Counted from the stretch's first letter, positions 1 through 9,145 are shown. The stretch is DNA of 64,000 nucleotides from JAFARZ01 sp035651595 (GCA_035651595.1 DASRFJ010000316.1:40273-104272), one strand, 5' to 3'. Program-made: numbers and translations. The notes: generated by a model not told the origin, from the sequence alone.

Positions 1-2078
1 TCCTTGAACGGGTCGCCGACGGTGTCGCCGATGACGGTCGCGGCGTGGGCCTCCGAGCCCTTGCCGCCGTGGTTGCCGTCCTCGACGAGCTTCTTGGCGT
101 TGTCCCAGGCGCCGCCGGAGTTGGCCAGGAACACGGCCATCAGCACGCCCGCGCCGATCGCGCCGGCCAGGTAGGAGCCGAGCGGGCCGTAGCCGAGCGC
201 GAACCCGACCGCGATCGGGGTGAGCACGGCGAGCAGGCCGGGCGTGACGAGCTCACGCAGCGAGTCCCTGGTGACCAGGTCGATCACGCGGCTGTACTCG
301 GGCTTCTCGGTGCCGTCCATGATGCCGGGGCGGGTGCGGAACTGGTTCCGCACCTCGAGGACGACCCCCTGCGCGGCGCGGCCCACCGCCATGATCAGCA
401 GGCTGGCGAACAAGAACACGACGGACGCGCCGACGATGATGCCGACCAGGATGTTCGGCTTGGCGATGTCCAGGCTGAACGTGTTGCCGGCGGTGCCGAG
501 CGCGTCCGACACCTGGGTGCGGAACGAGCCGAACAACGCGGTCGCGGCCAGCACCGCGGTGGCGATCGCGATGCCCTTGGTGATCGCCTTGGTGGTGTTG
601 CCGATGGCGTCGAGCGTGGTCAGCGCCTGCGCGGCCTCGCCCTCGACGTCGCCGGACATCTCCGCGATGCCCTGCGCGTTGTCGGTCACCGGGCCGAAGG
701 AGTCCATCGACACGATGACGCCGACGGTGGTGAGCAGACCGACACCGGCCATCGCGACCGCGAACAGCGCGATCGTCGCGTTGCCGGTGGCGAGCAGATA
801 GGCGCCGAACACGGCGCCGCCGATCAGCAGCGCCGAGTAGACGCTGGACTCCATGCCGGACGCGATGCCGGACAGGATGACGGTCGCCGCGCCGGTCTCC
901 GAACTCTGCCCGATGTCCTTGACCGGGCGCCGGTTCGTCTCGGTGAAGTAGCCGGTCAGCAGCTGGATCGCGCTGGCCAGCACCAAGCCGATCAGCACGG
1001 CGCCGAACGCGATCCACCGCGGGTTGCCGTTGAAGGTCAGGATCGAGTGGTCGGTGACACCGGGGAACGAGCTGAACTTGGCCGGCAGGAACGTGAACGA
1101 CGCGATCGCGACGCCGATCGCCGAAATGACCGCCGAGATGAAGAAGCCTCGGTTGATCGAGGTCATCCCGCTGCGGTCACCCTTGCGCGGCCTGACCGAG
1201 AAGACGCCGATCACCGCGGTGATCACGCCGATGCCGGTCACGATCAGCGGGAAGACCAAGCCCTTGTTGCCGAACGCCACCTGCCCCAGGATCAGGCTCG
1301 CGACGAGCATCACGGAGTAGGACTCGAACAGGTCCGCCGCCATGCCGGCGCAGTCGCCGACGTTGTCACCGACGTTGTCCGCGATCGTCGCCGCGTTACG
1401 CGGGTCGTCCTCGGGGATGTTCTGCTCCACCTTGCCGACCAGGTCCGCGCCAACGTCCGCGGCTTTGGTGTAGATGCCCCCGCCGACACGCATGAACATG
1501 GCGAGCAGCGCCGCGCCGAGGCCGAAGCCTTCCAGCACATCGGGCGAGTTGCCCTTGTACGCGATCACCACGATCGCGACGCCGAACAGCCCCAGGCCGA
1601 CGGTGAACATACCGGCCACACCACCGGTGCGGAACGCGATGCGCATCGCACGCTGTTCGCCGCCCTCACGGGCCGCGGCCGCGACGCGCACGTTGCCGCG
1701 TACGCATAGCGACATGCCGGTGAACCCGGTAAGCGCCGAGAACAACGCGCCGACCAGGAAGAAGCCGCTGCGGCCCCAGCGGACGCCCTCACCGCCGGCC
1801 CCCACGGGCAGCAGGAGCAGCACGAAGAACAAGATGACGACGAAGACGCTCAGCGTCTTGAACTGGCGACGCAGGTAGGCCGCGGCGCCCTCCTGCACGG
1901 CGCGCGCGATCTCCTGCATCCGCTCGGTGCCCTGGCTAGCCGCGAGCACCTCCCGCACCAGCGCGTACGCCACACCGAGCGCGAGCAGCCCGATGACAGC
2001 GACGATCACAACCCAGGTCAGGTTGCTGCCGCTCACGGTGGCCGAGGGTGCGGCCGCCGCGGCGAGATACCTGGACAT
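1..2078 (-). CDS. hppA: Membrane-bound H+-translocating pyrophosphatase, 3' end outside window
   Basis: Ion-pumping pyrophosphatase: hydrolyses PPi and moves protons across the cytoplasmic membrane. About 692 codons are present, starting MSRYLAAAAAPS; the C-terminus runs off the left edge. Many hydrophobic segments alternate with family motifs: the substrate-binding DVGADLVGKVE at about residues 207-217, and GNTTKAITKG with Lys near residue 497. In this family a lysine at that site marks the K+-independent class. The ATG is preceded by AGGAGG. Upstream on the same strand are an anti-sigma factor and a BldG homologue, the same order as in Streptomyces. The 153 bp between hppA and the anti-sigma gene may hold its own promoter, but I see no clear hexamers. 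Confidence 0.95.
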   Translation of the reverse strand, partial: MSRYLAAAAAPSATVSGSNLTWVVIVAVIGLLALGVAYALVREVLAASQGTERMQEIARAVQEGAAAYLRRQFKTLSVFVVILFFVLLLLPVGAGGEGVRWGRSGFFLVGALFSALTGFTGMSLCVRGNVRVAAAAREGGEQRAMRIAFRTGGVAGMFTVGLGLFGVAIVVIAYKGNSPDVLEGFGLGAALLAMFMRVGGGIYTKAADVGADLVGKVEQNIPEDDPRNAATIADNVGDNVGDCAGMAADLFESYSVMLVASLILGQVAFGNKGLVFPLIVTGIGVITAVIGVFSVRPRKGDRSGMTSINRGFFISAVISAIGVAIASFTFLPAKFSSFPGVTDHSILTFNGNPRWIAFGAVLIGLVLASAIQLLTGYFTETNRRPVKDIGQSSETGAATVILSGIASGMESSVYSALLIGGAVFGAYLLATGNATIALFAVAMAGVGLLTTVGVIVSMDSFGPVTDNAQGIAEMSGDVEGEAAQALTTLDAIGNTTKAITKGIAIATAVLAATALFGSFRTQVSDALGTAGNTFSLDIAKPNILVGIIVGASVVFLFASLLIMAVGRAAQGVVLEVRNQFRTRPGIMDGTEKPEYSRVIDLVTRDSLRELVTPGLLAVLTPIAVGFALGYGPLGSYLAGAIGAGVLMAVFLANSGGAWDNAKKLVEDGNHGGKGSEAHAATVIGDTVGDPFK

Positions 2079-2231
2079 TCGACCTCCTGGATCCAGGAAT
2101 GGAAGTAGCCGATCGTGCCGATCGGGGAGAGACAGTAAGTGGCCGGGAGTCTACGCAGGCACACGGCCAATCATGAACCCGTGACGGTTCCTAACATTTC
2201 CGAGACGTAATCGTTATCATGACGATGTGCG

Positions 2232-2711
2232 TCAGTTATCGAGACTGAGCGCTTCAGCTTGGCGCGATAACGCCTCGGCGGCGACCTGCGCCGGCCACGT
2301 CATGCGGACGCTGACGCCCGTGCCCGTCGCCGAGATCCGGACGTCATCGGCAAGCCCGGAGATTACCGCGAGCCCGAAACCGGCGGGGAACGACACGCCG
2401 TTGTCCTGCATCGCGCTTGTCTTGCCGTTCGCGCTGCCGCTGGCGTTCGAGCCCGCTGGGCCGGGTACCGCGTCACGCACGATGACCTCGAACTTCTCGC
2501 CGAGGTCGGACAGTTCGATCCGGATAGGTTCCGCCGGGCAGTGCCTGCGGTGCGCCTCGACGGCGCGCGAGCATGCCTCGCCCACCGCGAGGCGGACCTC
2601 GTCAAGCAGTGATTCTTCGACACCGCTGCGCCGCGCAACCGCGGTTGCCACTAGCCGCGCGGTCCGGACGTGCGCGGGCAGCGGTGTGAATGCGACCTCG
2701 ACCGTGGCCAT
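2232..2711 (-). CDS. RsbW/SpoIIAB-type anti-sigma factor, GHKL ATPase
   Basis: 159-residue HATPase_c_2 protein, the size and type of the anti-sigma factor encoded directly after bldG in Streptomyces. Proteins of this family bind a sigma factor and are countered by a STAS antagonist. An N-box-like helix (LAVGEACSRAVEAH, residues 41-54) and a GFGLAVISGLADDV glycine loop (111-124) are visible. Oddly, the Asn normally found in the N-box is Arg49 and the D-x-G-x-G box is eroded around residues 80-87, so ATP binding or kinase activity may be weak. It starts 23 bp after bldG ends, with a GGGAGG ribosome-binding site, so the two are probably one operon. Confidence 0.85.
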   Translation of the reverse strand: MATVEVAFTPLPAHVRTARLVATAVARRSGVEESLLDEVRLAVGEACSRAVEAHRRHCPAEPIRIELSDLGEKFEVIVRDAVPGPAGSNASGSANGKTSAMQDNGVSFPAGFGLAVISGLADDVRISATGTGVSVRMTWPAQVAAEALSRQAEALSLDN

Positions 2712-2734
2712 TCGGGAAGGCCTCCCTGGCCGGG

Positions 2735-3085
2735 CTACTTCTCGGACTTCCGGGCCGCGATGGCCAGGTCCACGGTGTCGTGGATGCCGAACACCTTGGT
2801 CAGGCCGGTGATCCGGAAGATCTTGAGAATCCGCTCCTGCGTGCAGACCAGGTCCAGCGAGCCGTCGTGGGCCCGGACCCGCTTGAGTCCGCCCACCAGC
2901 ACGCCGAGGCCGGTCGAGTCGAGAAACTCGACCTTCTCCATGTTCACCACGAGCTGGTAATTGTTCTTGTTGACGAGATCGATCAGCAGCTCGCGCAGCC
3001 GTGGCGCCGTGTAGACATCGATCTCACCCTCGACGTCGACGACCTCGATGCCGTCCTTGGTGTAATGACCCAGCTTCAGATCCAC
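2735..3085 (-). CDS. bldG: STAS-domain anti-sigma factor antagonist, BldG homologue
   Basis: 116-residue single STAS domain. Streptomyces BldG, of nearly the same length, controls aerial growth and antibiotic production by partner switching with an anti-sigma factor. The motif FLDSTGLGVLVGGLKRVRAH carries the phosphorylatable Ser57, matching the Ser57 known in BldG. The C-terminal stretch QERILKIFRITGLTKVF is also typical of BldG. I chose GTG at 3085 because GGAGG lies just upstream and the homologous region starts there; the frame stays open further upstream to 3475 without family similarity. It is followed by its probable partner anti-sigma gene and then hppA. Confidence 0.92.
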   Translation of the reverse strand: MDLKLGHYTKDGIEVVDVEGEIDVYTAPRLRELLIDLVNKNNYQLVVNMEKVEFLDSTGLGVLVGGLKRVRAHDGSLDLVCTQERILKIFRITGLTKVFGIHDTVDLAIAARKSEK

Positions 3086-3254
3086 AAATCCTCCAGCGCC
3101 ATGCACGGCGTCATGTAAGCGTCCCACCCCGGCGCGCGGGCTGGCGTGGCTCGAGCGCCGTTGATCCTCTGCGGCATTCAACCACGCTCCGATGTCATGT
3201 CTACACATAATCATGCCTTCGGGCATCACCCAACGGGTGACACACTGAAAACCT
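3086..3254. promoter_or_regulatory. Divergent intergenic region bldG / helicase
   Basis: This 169-bp spacer separates divergently read bldG and the helicase gene, so promoters for both must lie here. Two short inverted repeats sit next to the helicase start: CATGCC/GGCATC around 3211-3226 and TCACCC-AAC-GGGTGA at 3226-3240. They could be an operator or hairpin. CATAAT at 3205-3210 is a possible -10 for plus-strand transcription. No experiment or consensus supports these beyond inspection. Confidence 0.4.
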
Positions 3255-5630
3255 GTGCCGACACTCACGCCGATCCCTCCTACAGGGCCTGCCGCCGAGT
3301 CTACGACCGACCGCGCGCAGGCTGAGTACTCGCGCGCTCTCGGCGTGCTGCTCGATGCGGCGCCGCCGGACTGCGCGATGCACGTCTCGCACATCCCGGG
3401 TCGCGAGGGACGGCGTGTGCCCTGGCCAGCATGGGTGCCCGCGGATATCGCGGCGGTGTTCGGCGCTAGGGGCATCGACGCGCCCTGGTCGCATCAGGCG
3501 GCCGCGGCCAGCCACGCGCACGACGGCCGCAATGTGATCATCTCCACGCCGGCCGCGTCGGGTAAGTCCCTCGCCTACCTGCTGCCGGCGCTTACCGCCA
3601 TCGCGGCCGGCGAAACCGTGCTGTATATCACTCCCACGAAGGCGCTGGCCGCCGATCAGCTCGCCGCGTTGAAGGCGCTCGAGGTGCCCGGCCTGCACGC
3701 CGCAGTGCTGGATGGCGACACCTCGCAGGCCGAACGCGCGTGGGCGCGCAGCCACGCGAGGTACCTGCTCACCACGCCGGACATGCTGCACTGCGCGCTG
3801 CTGCCCGGGCACAAGCGATGGTCCGGGTTCTTCAGCCGGCTGCGGTACGTGATCGTGGACGAGTGCCACGGGTACCGGGGGATCTTCGGCTCGCACGTGG
3901 CGCAGGTGCTGCGGCGGCTGCGGCGCGTAGTCGCGCACCACCGGGTGGCGGCCGATGTCCCCGGACCGGTTTTCGTACTGGCGTCGGCGACGGTCGGCGA
4001 CCCGGCCGGCTGCGCCCGCCTGCTGACCGGCCTGCCGGCCGAGGCGGTGACCGAGGATGGCTCGCCGCGCGGACCGCTCGCGTTCGTCCTGCTCGAGCCC
4101 CCGCTCACCGGCGCGCGCGGCGAGTCCGGCGCACGGCTGCGCCGGACCGCGACGATGCAGACCGCGGAGCTGCTCGCCAGCCTGGTCCAGGAGAACGTGC
4201 AGACGCTCGCGTTCATCAGGTCGCGGCGCGGCGCCGAGGCGGTCGCGCTCGCCGCCCGCGGCCACCTCAACGGGGCTGGCAGCCCCGCCGGCACAGCCGG
4301 CCCCGCTGGCAGGGTCGCCGCGTACCGGTCGGGCTACCTGGCCGAGGATCGCCGCATGCTCGAGGCCGCGTTGAACTCGGGCGAGCTCACCGGGCTGGCC
4401 ACCACGACGGCGCTGGAGCTCGGCATCGACATCAGCGGGCTCGACGCGGTGCTGATCGCGGGGTGGCCGGGCACCTGGGCCTCGCTGTGGCAGCAGGCGG
4501 GCCGGGCCGGGCGCGGCGGCCAGAGCGCCGCCGCGGTGCTGATCGCCCGCGACGACCCGCTCGACACCTACCTGGTCCGTCATCCGGAGGTACTGCTGGG
4601 CCACCCGGTGGAGGCGACCGTCCTCGACCCGGCCAACGCCTACGTGCTCGCGCCGCACCTGAACGCGGCCGCCGCGGAGCTGCCGCTGACCGACGCGGAC
4701 ATGACGTTGTTCGGGCCGGCCGCGCGCCCGGTCGCCGACGAGCTGACCGCTGCTGGCCGACTGCGGCGCCGGCCGGGCGCGTGGTACGCGCTGCGGCGGG
4801 ACACGTCGAGCTTGCGCGGCGGCGGCATCGGGCCGGTGCGCGTGGTCGAGGAGGAGACCGGGCGGCTGGTCGGTACCGTCGACGAGCCGTCCGCGCACCT
4901 GCTCGTGCACGACGGCGCGGTGTACCTGCACCAGGGTGACAGCTACCTGGTGAGCGGCCTGTACCTGCCGGACCGGGTCGCGCTCGTGTCGTCCGGCGAC
5001 CCCGGTTACACGACGATGGCGCGGGCCACCACCGAGATCGCGGTGCGGGACGTGCTGCGGCACGCCGCGTGGGGCGAGGCGGACCTGCGGTTCGGCGACG
5101 TGCAGGTCACCCGGCAGGTCGTCTCGTACGCGCGGCGCAGCGCCGATACCGGCACCTCGCTCGGCGACACGCCGCTGGACCTGCCGCCACGCCAGCTGGT
5201 CACCCGCGCGGTGTGGTGGACGCTGTCCGCGGCGCAGCGGGCCGGGCTCGCGGCCGGCGGTTTCGATCTGGCCGGAGCGGCACACGCGACCGAGCACGCC
5301 TCGATCGCGCTGCTGCCGTTGTTCGCGACGTGCGACCGCTGGGACATCGGCGGCGTGTCCGCCGACCCGCACCCGGCGACCGGTCAGCTGAGCGTCTTCG
5401 TCTACGACGGGCACGACGGCGGGGCCGGCTTCGCCGAGCGCGGCTTCGGCGCCGCCGCGGACTGGCTGCGCGCCACCCGCCAGGCGATCGCCTCCTGCGA
5501 ATGCGAGCACGGCTGCCCGTCCTGCGTCCAGTCACCCAAGTGCGGCAGCGGAAACCATCCGCTTTCCAAACGCGGCGCCGTCGCGCTGCTGGACGCTCTG
5601 CTGGCCGGCGCTCCCCCGCCGGGGCAGTAA
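3255..5630 (+). CDS. DEAD/DEAH-box helicase with C-terminal DUF1998, MrfA/YprA/Hrq1-like
   Basis: 791-residue superfamily 2 helicase. Walker A STPAASGKS is at residues 97-105, motif II is DECH at 202-205, motif III is SAT, and the C-terminal RecA lobe has TTALELGIDISGLDAVLIAG and QQAGRAGR. The C-terminus is a DUF1998 module with a Cys cluster (CECEHGCPSCVQSPKCGSGN). MrfA of Bacillus subtilis, of this family, acts in mitomycin-type DNA repair. The arrangement next to bldG matches Streptomyces, and an equivalent helicase lies near cspA/topA in Mycobacterium tuberculosis. Start GTG at 3255 has no strong ribosome-binding site. Confidence 0.9.
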   Translation: MPTLTPIPPTGPAAESTTDRAQAEYSRALGVLLDAAPPDCAMHVSHIPGREGRRVPWPAWVPADIAAVFGARGIDAPWSHQAAAASHAHDGRNVIISTPAASGKSLAYLLPALTAIAAGETVLYITPTKALAADQLAALKALEVPGLHAAVLDGDTSQAERAWARSHARYLLTTPDMLHCALLPGHKRWSGFFSRLRYVIVDECHGYRGIFGSHVAQVLRRLRRVVAHHRVAADVPGPVFVLASATVGDPAGCARLLTGLPAEAVTEDGSPRGPLAFVLLEPPLTGARGESGARLRRTATMQTAELLASLVQENVQTLAFIRSRRGAEAVALAARGHLNGAGSPAGTAGPAGRVAAYRSGYLAEDRRMLEAALNSGELTGLATTTALELGIDISGLDAVLIAGWPGTWASLWQQAGRAGRGGQSAAAVLIARDDPLDTYLVRHPEVLLGHPVEATVLDPANAYVLAPHLNAAAAELPLTDADMTLFGPAARPVADELTAAGRLRRRPGAWYALRRDTSSLRGGGIGPVRVVEEETGRLVGTVDEPSAHLLVHDGAVYLHQGDSYLVSGLYLPDRVALVSSGDPGYTTMARATTEIAVRDVLRHAAWGEADLRFGDVQVTRQVVSYARRSADTGTSLGDTPLDLPPRQLVTRAVWWTLSAAQRAGLAAGGFDLAGAAHATEHASIALLPLFATCDRWDIGGVSADPHPATGQLSVFVYDGHDGGAGFAERGFGAAADWLRATRQAIASCECEHGCPSCVQSPKCGSGNHPLSKRGAVALLDALLAGAPPPGQ

Positions 5631-5814
5631 CAATTGCACAATCGTCCTGCTAGATGCGCCAATTACGCATGAGAACGGCCAAGTTGAGCACCCTGAGTAG
5701 CGAAAGTGCGGTTTCGATATACGCAACGTGGTTATTTTGGGTGCATAGGAAGCTTTGGGGCCTACTTGCCTGTAGCAGGTCGTCCTACCTGTACGTATCG
5801 GCCGGTCCCTGAAA
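5631..5814. other. Intergenic, no gene seen
   Basis: This stretch, between the helicase stop and the 6C RNA, is less GC-rich than its surroundings. I see no supported coding frame. It includes the downstream flank of the minus-strand 6C RNA. Confidence 0.5.
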
Positions 5815-5897
5815 AGGGGGCGGCCCCCGCCGGGGGGGAGAGCGGGGGCCGCGTACGGGTCCGGCCCTGGGGGGGGAGGCCGGCTCCGTCCTTTCGG
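5815..5897 (-). ncRNA. 6C small RNA
   Basis: Read on the minus strand there are two consecutive hairpins whose loops are runs of C. The first has a CCGGCC/GGCCGG stem (5878-5883 and 5861-5866) with eight C in the loop. The second has a perfect 11-bp stem GCGGCCCCCGC/GCGGGGGCCGC (5842-5852 and 5820-5830) with seven C in the loop, followed by CCCCCTTTT, so it probably doubles as terminator. Two C-loop hairpins define the 6C RNA family of Actinobacteria. In Mycobacterium tuberculosis the 6C RNA is encoded in the same wider topA/helicase/marP neighbourhood. The 5' end near 5897 is my estimate from a weak ATAAGC-like -10. Confidence 0.85.
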
Positions 5898-6008
5898 AAA
5901 GCTTATCTGCATTGGGCTCGCGTATCGACTACGGGATCCCGCATACAGCGTCAGCCAATGGAATTACAACATATCGCGCACGATCATGAACAGTACTATC
6001 GCCCGACG

Positions 6009-6031
6009 ACCTGCCGAACGGCAGGTTTTTT
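6009..6031 (+). terminator. Rho-independent terminator
   Basis: ACCTGCC (6009-6015), loop GAAC, GGCAGGT (6020-6026), then six T (6026-6031). The T run makes it directional for plus-strand transcription. It lies 380 bp after the helicase stop with no gene between, so it may end a helicase read-through transcript or a plus-strand small RNA. Confidence 0.8.
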
Positions 6032-7544
6032 CACTCTGTAAGACGTTGCTACACCCCTCAAGTATGTGATCGTTCAACATCTACACCTTAAGGATCGGTG
6101 TTTTTGCACCCGTCGAGCCGCCGTCCCACCAGGCAAGACGCCTGACCGCCCGGGCCTTGCGGCCGAGCCGGGGCACGGCCGCCGACGCCGCGCGGGCGGT
6201 CGCTTGGCGGCGGGCCTGAGGTCGCGGTCGCGGCGGCCGTCGCGCCTTTGGCGGGCATCGCATCAGGAACCTCAATTACGGCATATTTCCCATTCAGGCA
6301 CGAACACCCCAGTATTCCGCGCTTTGCTCGCCGGCAAAGCCACTGGTGAGGGACATGTGATCATGCCGACTGATTAAGATCACGAATTGATCACACCTAG
6401 GGCTTTGCAGCACCGCGGTTTCGTCGTACAACGGAGGTACGGACGCGGGAGCGTCCGGGCACGGCAGCCGGGTACCCACGCGCGACCAGCCGCGGGAGGC
6501 GTGTCAGGGCAGGTCAGGCCACAACAGCCGACCTGACCGACAGAGATAGGTGCACGCTTGGTAGCCCGGAATGACGTGGCGCGCGGCGGCGCCCCTGCCA
6601 GGGGCGCCGTTCGCTTTCACGGGCTTGTCTGGCGCGGCTGGCGCGGGTGATTCGGCGGCACGGCTGCTTCGGCTGGCGCGGCTGCTTCGGCTGGCGCAGT
6701 TGGCGCGGGCTGGCGCGGGCTGGCGCGGCTGCTTCGGCTGGCGCGGCGGCCCGGGCTGGCGCGGCTGGCGCGGGTGGGACCGGCGGGCGCGCCCGGCGCG
6801 GTTCGCCCGGCAGTCCGCTTGGCGCGGCTTGGCGCGGCTGGCCCGGCCGGCTGGCGCGGTTCGCTGGCCGCCAGGCGGGGCTGCGGACAGCAGACCGGCT
6901 CGACCGGCCTCGATAGCGTGGTGGTTTTACCCTTTGTGGTAACCGGGCCCTCGTGTACAGGGGTCGATCCTCCACGAAGGGTTAATTTTCCACGTTGCTG
7001 AAGGGCCTGTCGGTGCGCTCCTATCCCGACAGTCGCACAGTGCACTACAGTAACAGCCCGCGCAGCCGGCGGCGGCAACGGCGGCATCAGCCGCACGCAC
7101 GCAATTAGCCCACGGGATCCGCTCCAGGGATAAGTGGCAATAACCGGACGTACCCGACAGAGCGCCCGGAACATAGCTAGATGTCCGGGTTCGCGGGTTC
7201 CGTGAGGGGCGCAACCGCGGACTTCACCTAAACCCCTAGCGGTCGGCACACGGCTGGCCCACGCCGCTCTGCGCCACCGGCAGTCAATCACAATCACCTT
7301 TTATAGTGATATCGTCCCGTTGTTCCTAATATTTACCTATTAATGACGTGGGTCCACAACAGCACAACAACCCGGCTCCTGCCCAGCCGCGTCGCCGCGG
7401 GGCATGAAACGCCGCGCTGGCAGGGGGATGCTGCGCTGTTAGCTATCGAGACCGTTAGCCTTGGACCTTGTCCGAATATGCTCTGCCCCGCAGAGTGCCT
7501 GTGCGGGATCTCGGGGGCCTGGGGCGCGATGGGAGAGGGACTCA
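6032..7544. other. Long intergenic region without a supported gene
   Basis: No frame here has a convincing start, codon use and family resemblance together; the open frames are low-complexity Arg/Pro/Ala strings. It contains a tandem-repeat tract (6630-6865), a short imperfect hairpin near 7167-7191 (CCCGGAACAT/ATGTCCGGG) and an AT-rich patch near 7280-7345. The last 200 bp must hold the promoter of the downstream membrane-protein gene. I looked for a c-di-AMP or cobalamin riboswitch and could not support either. Confidence 0.5.
6630..6865. repeat. GC-rich tandem repeat tract
   Basis: Repeated GGCTGGCGCGG-type units interleaved with GGCTGCTTCGG units; ten or more degenerate copies can be counted by eye. 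The tract is in the intergenic region, and translations in any frame give only simple Ala/Arg/Pro or Gly/Trp repeats. Confidence 0.8.
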
Positions 7545-8210
7545 ATGGTCCGCAGCGGAACGCCGGAGCCTGCCGGCAGCGACCAGTCGCTGGGGGATCT
7601 CGTGTCCCTGGCCATGAAGGACATGTCGCAGCTCGTCAGGTACGAGATCGACCTCGCGAAAACCGAGCTGCGCGGTGACCTCAAGCGAGTCGGGCTGGCC
7701 AGCGCGCTCGGCGGCGTCGCCGCGTTCACCGGATGCCTGGTCCTGGTCCTGCTCTGCATCGCGTTCGCCTACGGGCTGGTCGCCCTCGGCATCTGGACTT
7801 GGGCAGCGTTCTTGATAGTGGCCGGGGTCTGCGTGGCGCTGGCCGGCGGCGCGGTGGGCATCGCCGTCCTCAAGATGCGCCACCTGTCCGGCATGAAGCA
7901 GACCAGGGAGTCGTTCACCCAGGGTCTGGGCGTGCTGCGCCGCGACGGCAAGGACCAGGACGGCAAGGACCACCGTGGCAAGGACCACCTCGCCTCGGGC
8001 GGCGACGCGAAGATCATCGCGGACGGAGACAGGCAGGGCTCGGCGCGGATCAGCCTGGGTGCGGGCTCCAGCGACGGCCAGCGGCCGGCCGGCGGGACCG
8101 GCAGCGACGGGACCGGCACCGGCGGGACCGGCACCGGCGGGCGCGGCACTGACGGGACCGGCGAGCCCGGCGAACTCGGTACCGGCGGCCACTCAGTCGC
8201 GCAGCGGTGA
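7545..8210 (+). CDS. Actinobacterial holin-X-type (PF07332-like) membrane protein
   Basis: 221-residue protein. The N-terminal amphipathic region (LGDLVSLAMKDMSQLVRYEI, then DLAKTELRGDLKR) and two transmembrane segments (about residues 57-80 and 85-110) fit the phage-holin/Holin-X family common in actinomycetes; its cellular role is not established. The C-terminal 80 residues are hydrophilic and end in Gly/Thr-rich repeats (GTGGTGTGG). I chose ATG at 7545 because GGGAGAGGGA precedes it and the family similarity starts nearby. The stop overlaps the GTG of the next gene, so translation of the two is probably coupled. Confidence 0.8.
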   Translation: MVRSGTPEPAGSDQSLGDLVSLAMKDMSQLVRYEIDLAKTELRGDLKRVGLASALGGVAAFTGCLVLVLLCIAFAYGLVALGIWTWAAFLIVAGVCVALAGGAVGIAVLKMRHLSGMKQTRESFTQGLGVLRRDGKDQDGKDHRGKDHLASGGDAKIIADGDRQGSARISLGAGSSDGQRPAGGTGSDGTGTGGTGTGGRGTDGTGEPGELGTGGHSVAQR

Positions 8211-9145
8211 GGCTGGCGACGATGGGCGTCGCGGCGGACTCCGCGGTCCAGATCACCGGACCGTGGGCGCATCGGACGGTCAGTGCGAACGGCACCAGGT
8301 TCCACGTCGCGGAGGCCGGCGACGGGCCGCTGGTGCTGCTGCTCCACGGCTTCCCCGAGTTCTGGTGGTCCTGGCGGCACCAGCTCACCAGCCTGCCGGA
8401 AGCGGGGTACCGCGCCGTCGCCGTGGACCTGCGCGGCTACGGCGGCAGCGACAAGCCACCGCGCGGCTATGACCTCGTCACCGCCGCCGCGGACGCGGCC
8501 GGCCTGGTACGCGCCCTCGGCGAGGCGAACGCGGTCGTGGCCGGGCACGACTGGGGCGGCCTGATCGCGTGGACCCTCGCCGCCTACTACCCGAAGGTCG
8601 TCCGCAGGCTCGCCGTGGTCTCCATGGCACACCCGCTGCGGATGCGTTCCGCGGTGTTCACCGACCCGCTCGGCCAGGGCCGGCGCAGCGGGTACGCGTT
8701 CGGTTTCCAGCTGCCGCGACGCCCCGAGCACCAGCTCGTCCGCGACGGCGCCGCCAGGGTCAGGCAACTGCTGGACAACTGGTCCGGCCCCGGCTGGCCG
8801 GACCCGGACACCGCGCGCACTTACCAGCGGGCGATCCGGATCCCCTCGGTCGCGCACTCCGCGCTGGAATACCAGCGATGGTTCGTCCGCAGCACGATCC
8901 GCCCCGACGGGCTCCGCTACGCCCGGCGGATGCGCTCCCCGGTGCAGGCGCCCGTCCTGCACCTGCACGGCGCGCTCGACACCTGCGTGCTGCCGCAGAC
9001 CGCACGCGGCGCCGGGCGGTACGTGGACGGCGCCTACCGGTGGCGGGTCATCGACGGTGCCGGGCACTTCCCCCACGAGGAACGCCCGGACAGCTTCAAC
9101 ACCGAGCTGACCGGCTGGCTGGCAGATCCAGAACCAGAACGCTGA
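8207..9145 (+). CDS. Alpha/beta hydrolase, epoxide-hydrolase-like
   Basis: 312 residues. The HGFPEFWWSW segment (47-56) supplies the oxyanion hole, the nucleophile elbow is GHDWGG (Asp115), the acid is in HGALDTCVLP and the His is in GAGHFPHEE near the C-terminus. An Asp nucleophile in this elbow is typical of epoxide hydrolases and haloalkane dehalogenases, but the true substrate cannot be told. The GTG start overlaps the previous stop (GTGA); ATG at 8222 is an alternative. The stop overlaps the ATG of the DUF309 gene by one base, giving a three-gene coupled unit. Confidence 0.85.
   Translation: MRLATMGVAADSAVQITGPWAHRTVSANGTRFHVAEAGDGPLVLLLHGFPEFWWSWRHQLTSLPEAGYRAVAVDLRGYGGSDKPPRGYDLVTAAADAAGLVRALGEANAVVAGHDWGGLIAWTLAAYYPKVVRRLAVVSMAHPLRMRSAVFTDPLGQGRRSGYAFGFQLPRRPEHQLVRDGAARVRQLLDNWSGPGWPDPDTARTYQRAIRIPSVAHSALEYQRWFVRSTIRPDGLRYARRMRSPVQAPVLHLHGALDTCVLPQTARGAGRYVDGAYRWRVIDGAGHFPHEERPDSFNTELTGWLADPEPER

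Noticed and set aside
45..1709. Long plus-strand open frame of 554 codons
   Set aside because: It is antisense to hppA, whose frame shows clear family motifs; the translation is a random Arg/Glu/Asp-rich string typical of the opposite strand of high-GC genes.
3201..5510. 769-codon minus-strand frame
   Set aside because: Antisense to the helicase gene and without any recognisable motif.
6300..6560. Possible riboswitch in the spacer before the holin-X-type gene
   Set aside because: I looked for c-di-AMP or cobalamin-type consensus blocks and did not find enough of either; the gene that would be controlled is more than 1 kb away.
6514..6975. Ala/Pro/Arg-rich minus-strand frame
   Set aside because: It is only the translation of the tandem repeats; no start context or family.
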